Part shown: in pieces, positions 57,961-64,000 of the stretch
Numbering within the stretch: the first letter of the stretch is position 1
Layout: every line of letters begins with the position of its first letter
DNA from: Acanthosoma haemorrhoidale
Lineage: Eukaryota > Arthropoda > Insecta > Hemiptera > Acanthosomatidae
DNA: 64,000 nt
Direction of reading: 5' to 3'
NCBI GenBank assembly: GCA_930367205.1
Contig: OV884013.1
Span: 117,390,869 to 117,454,868 of the forward strand
The notes under the pieces: model-generated
The model's input: the letters and a program-made list of their open reading frames with translations, nothing else
Database searches by the model: none
Told to the model about the DNA's origin: nothing
Position numbers and translations under genes: made by a program

Positions 57961-58084
57961 CCTTAGAAGGATTGACCTATTAAAAAAAAAAAAAAAAGAG
58001 TATATATGAAGGAGTCGGTGCAATGCAACATTTAATAAAGATCTTACAATAAAGAATAATCAAAATTTACGCAAGTTAAATATA

Positions 58085-58967
58085 AAGGGTGTCCCAGAAT
58101 TAACGCAAGATTTGATTTAAATAGATAACATTAGTATTTTTGTTGTTATTTTTTTATTGAATTATGAAGTAAATAGGGTATGATTATTTATGGAATAACA
58201 CATCGGGCAAATGGCCACCACGACGTTGCTGGCACATACGCACTCTTTTGTCGAAATTTTCCATGATCATTTGGCATAAATGTGGTTGAATTTCGTTGAT
58301 GCAGCGTTGAATTTCCTCTTTTAACTCACGGGTGGATGTGGGCTAGTTGACACACCTTTGACTTCAAATAACCCCATAAAAAGAAATCTAAAGGTGTTAA
58401 ATCACACGATCTAGGGGGCCACTTCTGATCACCGAAACGAGAGAATACACAACCTGGAAATGTCTCATGCAGTATTTGAATTGTTTCATGGTCTGTATGG
58501 CACGTGGCACCATCTTGTTGAAACCACATATTGGCCAAATTAATATCATCCAATTTCGGCACATAGAACTGTGTTTACACGCCGAATCGTTGTTCCTGGG
58601 TTTTCAACAACACTCTCTCGCACTGCTTCGATATTGACATTTTAACGGCTTGTTTTTGGACGACCAGTGTGTTTGGTGTCTCTCACCGATCCAGTCTCCC
58701 TAAATTTTTCAATTAATCTCTTCACAGTTGATGAAGTCAGAACACTATTCCGACCATATTTTGTATGAAATTTTCGAACTGCGGCCGCTAAAGTTTCATT
58801 ATTTTTGAGATAATGTTCAACCATAAAGACACGTTGTTCTATCGTGTAACGCTCCATCTTTACCAACTCTAAACTGTCAGCTGTCAAACTGGTTTTTTTT
58901 GGGTAGCCAACATTTTCTGCACAAATGGCGGCAAATGCAAATCTTGCCTTAATTCTGGGACACCCTT
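58085..58967 (-). mobile_element. DD41D-type Tc1/mariner derivative, copy 6, both ends present
   Basis: Terminal repeats AAGGGTGTCCCAGAATTAA at 58085 and as reverse complement ending at 58967, about 30 bp each with one mismatch. TA flanks are at 58083-58084 and 58968-58969. About 883 bp. Minus-strand N-terminus (58642-59025): 'MERYTIEQRVFMVEHYLKNN', 'AAAVRKFHTKYGRNSVLTSS' and 'RETGSVRDTKHTGRPKTSR'. C-terminal frame (58326-58562): 'MWFQQDGATCHTDHETIQIL' and 'RSCDLTPLDFFLWGYLKSK'. The most complete copy and the best reference for the family; the shared internal deletion removes the first catalytic Asp. Confidence 0.93.
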
Positions 58968-59084
58968 TACTATAGTAAACAATAATGCAAACAATAATAG
59001 TATGAAAATATAATATAATGAACAAATCTTTCCCAGACTAACATGTGGAACATTTGTCTGGATGGTGAAGAGGAGTTGGAATAT

Positions 59085-59552
59085 GGAGGTTTTGAAGGTT
59101 CGAAAGGACATATTAGGGGGGCGAGAGGTCCAGAGATTAGTGGAGTTAGTTAGGAAGGAGTATGATGGTGTTCCTGGAGTTAAATTAGGATTTCAAGTGT
59201 AGAATTGTATGTATACAAATAGGGTGATGAGAATTGTTTGGAAAATGAATGTACTGAGATGGGAGAGCCACAAACGAAGGCTCTAACGAATATCTTACAT
59301 TAATTAGCTATGAAAAAAAAATTAGTATATTATATTAACTTAGTAGTAACTTACGAGTATTGAAATCAAAGAATTCTCATCACTTGTTTTGTATACATAC
59401 AATATTCTACATTTCAAATCCTCACTTAACTCCAGGAACACCATCATACTCCTTCCTAAAACTGCAGCATACATTATTTCTTCCTCACTAACTCCACTAA
59501 TCTCTTGACCTCTCTCCCTCCTAATATGTCCTTTCGAACCTTCAAAACCCCC
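59085..59552. repeat. Long inverted repeat (arms 59085-59234 and 59378-59552)
   Basis: The left arm (GGTTTTGAAGGTTCGAAAGG ... GATGGTGTTCCTGGAGTTAA ... GATGAGAATT) recurs as reverse complement in 59378-59552, with about 24 bp extra in the right arm. The loop is about 143 bp. The arms look more than 85% identical by eye. The left arm and its upstream sequence (59014-59284) read as an open frame with one TAG ('RKDILGGREVQRLVELVRKE', 'YDGVPGVKLGFQV'), so the duplicated sequence may derive from a coding element. Family unknown. Confidence 0.85.
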
Positions 59553-59735
59553 CTATGTGGGAAGTATCTGAGACGTTCCTTTGTGAATGCACTAAGTCTT
59601 TCATTTGAATATTTTATGGTATATATGTAATTTATATTTATACAGTTGTGAATTAAAAAAGGATGGCTGACGTTATTTTACTACAACAGGCGCAAGGCGC
59701 CAATTAAAACAAAGAATATTTATCAATTAACTTTT

Positions 59736-60260
59736 ATAGGCGGTGAGTTGGATCTACAAGTGAGCATATCTCCAGTTGACAAATACGCACAGATAGCCCT
59801 TAGAGCTGGCAACAGATATAATTAGATGGCTGGAAGGGCGAGTACCGAAGTAGTAGATGGAGGGAGTCGAGATGGAGAATGAGATAGACAGGGAATGCAA
59901 GGGTTGGAAAGGTTAACAAAGGGACAGCGGAGGAAGGTGGCAGCACGTAGTAAACAACTAGTAGAACAGAATGAGCGCCGATCGGCCGATAGAGGAACAG
60001 GGACCTATGGCCGAGCTGTCGTGGGAAGGTGGCTGATAATCAGCTGATTATCGGCTAACGGCCCTCTCTGCTTTAAATGCCACGTGATCTCCTCCGGTGT
60101 CGGTAGTCTCGTAATACCTCCGCTCCTGTCTGTCCGTCAGTCCCGAGTTTCCGCCGGTGAGGGGAAGTGTTCTGGGGTTTGTTGATACTCGATAAGTCAA
60201 TGAGCCACGAAAAAAAACAGAACGCATCGTTGACAGGTGACTCGATGCTAACTCAGAGTA
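59736..60260. other. GC-rich island
   Basis: GC-rich block between AT-rich flanks, with short open frames (60048-60272 minus) that I do not recognise. Candidate regulatory DNA by composition only. Confidence 0.25.
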
Positions 60261-60899
60261 AAATGTTTTCATGTCGACAGGAGTTCTGAAAGGAAATATA
60301 TTAAGCCCTATGTTACTCTTCGCCTACAATGTGTATTAATATGAAGAATGTCGCAATCTTTAGATCGATACCCTAAAATATTAACTCTATATCTTTTTAA
60401 ATGGTAGCTTTTTAGTATTACCACCTCTTGAGCGTCTAGTGATTTTGATAGTTCACTATGAAATTGAAGCTGAAGTATCAAAATTAGGCAAACACACAAG
60501 TGAAAACAAATCGAATATTTTATGGGTATCATCAGGAATATTAACTAAATATTTTAATCCTTCTGTGTGGCTCTGAAGGCCCTCTCCTTTGTTTTCTTCC
60601 GTTGTCTCCTTTGCTAGTTTTCAAAAATGAAGTATGCAATTTAAGTCCTTATGTTGCAGGAATAAAAGCTGAGTTATGACTATAACTTCTTGTTTAAAAA
60701 AGTGTAATATTAATTATTTGCCAATTATAATTAAAAGTTAAATTTCCTTCTGGTAAGGCAATAGTACTTTGTAAAAAAGGGTAATAATTTAGCCAGTAAG
60801 GATAGAGAATATATAGAACATCTGGAAAATTCTTTCTTAGATTTTTTTTGTACCTTGAGTTTGGAATGCCTAATGTCACTAGGACTCGCAGATTATAGC
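60261..60899. other. AT-rich stretch, nothing recognised
   Basis: Two minus-strand frames of 61-74 codons without domains. Confidence 0.4.
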
Positions 60900-61629
60900 C
60901 TAGGTAGGTATTGTAGGTAGTTTATGTGGTCATAAAATGACCACGAATTCACACTCGGTATCTGAGGGTAGGCGAAAAACGTCCGGACCCCAAAGGCGAG
61001 TGTGAACCGGAGAGAGGCAGTCTGGGTCACTGGGGGAGACACTACTAGGTAAGGTTTTCAGGGCCACGGAAACCGTCGTCCGCGAGGTCTCTCCCAAGGA
61101 GGTGCTAGATTTAGCGAGACGAAGGCAGAGAATCCCACTAGGAAAGTGTGGGGTCTGACAAGGCCGGACTAAAAGATAGCGAGGTTAGAAAGACAGATCA
61201 GAGGTTTTCATAAATGAGAAGGCCAAATCTTGAAACATCAGTGCAGCTGCAAGTACCGGTCAGAGAGCCGTAGTTAGAATGACTTATCGGCTAAAACTAG
61301 GGGGTATATATAGCCCCAAGTAGGCAATGATCTAGGGTGTTATTCTGACCAACCAAACTGCAGGGTTGCGGTGACGCTTGCCTGTTCTAGACTAGGACCC
61401 ACCCAGCCTCCTAGCCGCTACCTGTCTCTCCCTTCAAGGGCCTCTGACTAGTTTTTTGCAGCTGCGTCTTTTATTGTTTATAATATTTACACTGGTATGA
61501 CTTGTGGTTTGTTAATATTATTTACATTTGTTTTAATTAATTTACAACACATTATAACCAATTTACAATATATATTTATATACAATAAAGTATAGGGTGA
61601 TTTATCTTATGTAGTTAGTGGTCCCTACA
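60900..61629 (+). mobile_element. LTR copy 4, truncated at its TGTCGGG end
   Basis: Collinear with LTR copy 1: GGTAGTTTATGTGGTCAT, TCACACTCGGTATCTGAGGG, GCAGAGAATCCCACTAGG. A TATATATA-containing palindrome GGGGTATATATAGCCCC lies near 61303, AATAAA at 61584-61589 close to the end, and the terminus is CCCTACA at 61629. The first 120 bp or so are missing. The TATA-to-AATAAA order here is the basis for the plus orientation of the family. Confidence 0.82.
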
Positions 61630-62100
61630 GGGCCATATCATCATAAACAAATATTTAAATTCTTATAAACCTTTTTGGACGACAAAAATAAATCATTTAT
61701 TCAATAAAAGAGTGAATATTATTTTCATAGAGTCAGTTAATTTTCAATTACTTGTTAAATTGTTCTGTTCTGTATAATGAACATGGTTCCAAAACCAATG
61801 TTTATTAAATTGCTGAGGACGAAAGTGATGTGTGGATTTCGTGGATTTGGCTATTCGTTGTGTATAACTGTCAATAAAATATTTTTTTTATCGTGCTGTC
61901 TCTAATTTACTGTGACTAGCGAGAATGCTCTCCCTAATGATAAATATTCCCAGACTAATAAGAGCTTAAGTTTATTAATTGATCAATTACTCAACTATAA
62001 ATCGAGGATTTTGATGGGCTTGCAAACGATAGTAAACGTCAGATATTACAAAAATAACTGTTATTGATAATCAGGATTGGGTATTACTAAATATTAGCAG
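61630..62100. other. AT-rich stretch, nothing recognised
   Basis: No frame or repeat noted. Confidence 0.4.
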
Positions 62101-62440
62101 CGTATTGATGAGTCGATTGATGGCCACTCATCCAGGAAAGGGCAATTGATCTACGGTGCGTTGGTCCAATGCCCAAACAGGACCGGCGATATCTTTCCTC
62201 CAAGTCTGATAGGCAGACAGCCTCAGCGGAAACTGAGATACGTCCCTTAAAGTCCCGAGTAGCCCTCCATATTCCAGGGAGGACTTCTCCAGGAATTATG
62301 GAATGGTATCAGAGACTCGCAAGACCTTCCCTACACAGCGGCCGTCCGTCACAGCCCGGCAATACAATATATCTGTTTTCTAATTTATATCTAAGCCACT
62401 CGGGTCGGCTCCTTTTGAAGTTGTCACTTAGAGTTCAGTT
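62101..62440. other. GC-rich island
   Basis: Contains CGATTGATGGCC near 62113, close to the Exd/Hox consensus TGATTGATGG, and GC-rich sequence. The plus frame 62169-62579 (136 codons) starts here but becomes AT-chance-like in its second half and has no recognisable domain. Candidate regulatory DNA. Confidence 0.25.
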
Positions 62441-62744
62441 ACGCGCTCACTGCACTCTTTTCGAGAGTAATAAAAGACAAATCTCAAAGTGTTTCGTAAA
62501 AATAAATAACAGATCGTGTTTTAAGTTTAGTATAATATACTATCAAAAAATGGCTACACAGCACCCGGAATTTTTTTAATTCCGTGTAATAAAATAAATC
62601 TGGTTTGTGTGTTTAAACAATCATAAAACTCTGTGTTTCATTTGTCGTAAATAAAATTTTAACTAAGTTTACTAAGTGATTCACGCATAATTCATTAACG
62701 AAAATACCCGGGTTATTATGTAGCCATAATATTCGGTTGGATTT

Positions 62745-63272
62745 ATATAATATTCTTTATTGTGCTACAATTAAAATCTGTCTTATTAGGCAATAAGTAA
62801 TTGAGATAAATGTTCTCATCCATACAATATTTACAACTCATCATTCACTCGCTCATTCATACAATATTTACAAAAAACCCAGAGGCCTCCCAAATCCACA
62901 TGTTTGTAACCTCCCTCGCATGCGAAAGAGGAAGCGGAGTCTTGGGAAGTCCCCCACGCTCCTCCGTTAGCCACGTCTCCGCGGCCAGTGTAGGCTGACG
63001 AAGAGCGCGAGAGTCACAGACGCTCAGGACGTGATTGGAGAAACTGGCCATTGCCAGGGCTCCCACTGTCACGCATGTATACCAGGTCACGAGAACACTG
63101 CCGTTTCAGTCTCCGAGGAGGATTATAGGGATGAGTGGCGCAGTGCAATGACTGTGCTACGGGATTAGGGTGGTTGGATAGGCTACTATGAAGTTTCATA
63201 TACTTGGAAGGGATGAGTTTAAGAATTTAAGGTATATTAAGATCGTTATGAAGGGTTTCGTTGCTGAGATTA
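62745..63272 (-). mobile_element. J1 jockey-like 3' end, degenerate
   Basis: Reverse complement of J1. The 3' end is near 62750 (TTCTTTATTGTGCTACAATT). The UTR follows (CCTCCCTCGCATGCGAAAGA), then the RT C-terminus with frame breaks ('LHSSLSNHPNPVAQSLHCAT' at 63014-63199). Truncated near 63272. Confidence 0.8.
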
Positions 63273-63426
63273 AAGAAAATATTTATTATATGAGCATTAT
63301 ATTTATATAATTAATTGATTTATATATATGCATACGTGTATGTGTGTGGAGTAGAAATCTAATTTCAATCTAGTTCCTTCTAACTATACTAAGATTTTCA
63401 AGAAGATTACACTTCAATATCCTTAA

Positions 63427-63774
63427 TGTCAACCGTCTAATAATAGTTTTTTTTTTACGATATCAGCAAACTTTTTTTATGGCACAGAGACGCTTTATGA
63501 ATCAGATGAGATCTATAAATTGAGAAATCTTAATTGTCCAAAATTTTACATAGGCTTAAGTTACCACAGTGCCCCAAACAAATGTACTACTGCCAATTAT
63601 TGTAAGGGCACAGAGAAAACATTTTCAAATATAGTAATATTTGTTATTTTGAAGGATTCTCAATGTTTAATAAATATCGCAAATGTGCAGAATAGCCGTC
63701 AATTGTTATTATATATTGATGCAATAATGCATAAATTTTTTTTAAAAAACATACTTTTAATAATAATGGCATAA
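63427..63774 (+). CDS. Orphan open frame, unknown, possibly an exon
   Basis: About 115 codons are open on the plus strand, with no ATG near the start. A poly-T tract and GATATCAG acceptor-like sequence end at 63466. The following translation looks protein-like: 'YGTETLYESDEIYKLRNLNC', 'PKFYIGLSYHSAPNKCTTAN' and 'YCKGTEKTFSNIVIFVILKD'. The end is Ile/Leu/Asn-rich. No family recognised. An open frame of this length is also expected by chance once or twice in a window this AT-rich. Confidence 0.2.
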   Translation, partial: CQPSNNSFFFTISANFFYGTETLYESDEIYKLRNLNCPKFYIGLSYHSAPNKCTTANYCKGTEKTFSNIVIFVILKDSQCLINIANVQNSRQLLLYIDAIMHKFFLKNILLIIMA

Positions 63775-64000
63775 GGGCGTGCATTAATAAATAATAAAAG
63801 TATATATAAATTCAGATTAATTTATTAATATATTAAATATTTAATTTTGTGATAATGTAAAACTTCCAAGAGAAAATGAAATAGCAGATACTAATCATAT
63901 ATCTATTAACTGAGAGCTTGCAGCACATTTTAAAACTGTCTACAAAATTTAAATTGCCTTTACTTTAAATAAATTAGGCAAACAAATTAGAAATTGAATC

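Noticed and set aside
62169..62579. 136-codon plus-strand frame as a gene
   Set aside because: Open mainly because the first half is GC-rich; no domain, and AT-chance composition at the end.

Overview
This looks like a gene-poor stretch of a eukaryotic, AT-rich genome, most likely an arthropod (probably an insect). The basis is the mix of mobile-element relics: Tc1/mariner elements with insect-type domains, pogo/Tigger elements, jockey-like non-LTR retrotransposons and solo LTRs. There are no operons, ribosome-binding sites or dense ORFs. I cannot name the species. No intact protein-coding gene is evident. Most open frames are short and sit in tandem repeats, in transposon relics or in GC-rich patches where stops are rare.

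Layout. 0-8 kb: AT-rich DNA with two GC-rich islands, a 24-bp tandem repeat (about 2.46-2.69 kb) and a jockey-like 3' end (6.5-7.2 kb). 8.4-13 kb: a Tigger relic fused to a second retroelement fragment, a deleted DD41D Tc1/mariner copy, a GC island with a TATA box, and two jockey fragments. 13.3-14.4 kb: a large 37-bp minisatellite. 14.5-26 kb: GC islands alternating with AT-rich DNA and three fragments of the second retroelement family ('J2'). 27-29.3 kb: an internally deleted mariner with both terminal repeats, then a solo LTR with a perfect 5-bp target duplication. 29.5-38.5 kb: GC islands, a 27-bp tandem repeat, a DD41D copy, a related Tc1/mariner relic and two small exon-like segments. 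38.9-51.5 kb: the densest transposon zone, with a complete non-autonomous Tigger, three more DD41D copies, a non-LTR 3' end flanked by approximately 220-bp direct repeats, a mutated mariner, and three copies of an unidentified 3'-UTR-like repeat. 52-64 kb: one protein-like orphan open frame (52.0-52.4 kb, minus), three more LTR copies, a sixth DD41D copy with both ends, a long inverted repeat, and jockey 3' ends.

How it fits together. The window reads as an intergenic or intronic region shaped by transposition. Two family-level observations stand out. All six DD41D copies share one internal deletion junction, so the family spread as a transposase-defective derivative that must have been mobilised in trans. 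Four copies of one LTR occur with no internal region, which points to repeated LTR-LTR recombination. Between the transposons, GC-rich islands carrying homeodomain, E-box, Su(H)-like, NRF-1-like or TATA motifs recur every few kilobases; they are candidate regulatory modules of a gene outside the window, but this is inference. I found no clear evidence of a new functional system. The best leads are the shared-deletion family, the orphan reading frame at 52 kb, the coding-like inverted repeat at 59 kb and the exon-like pair at 35 kb.
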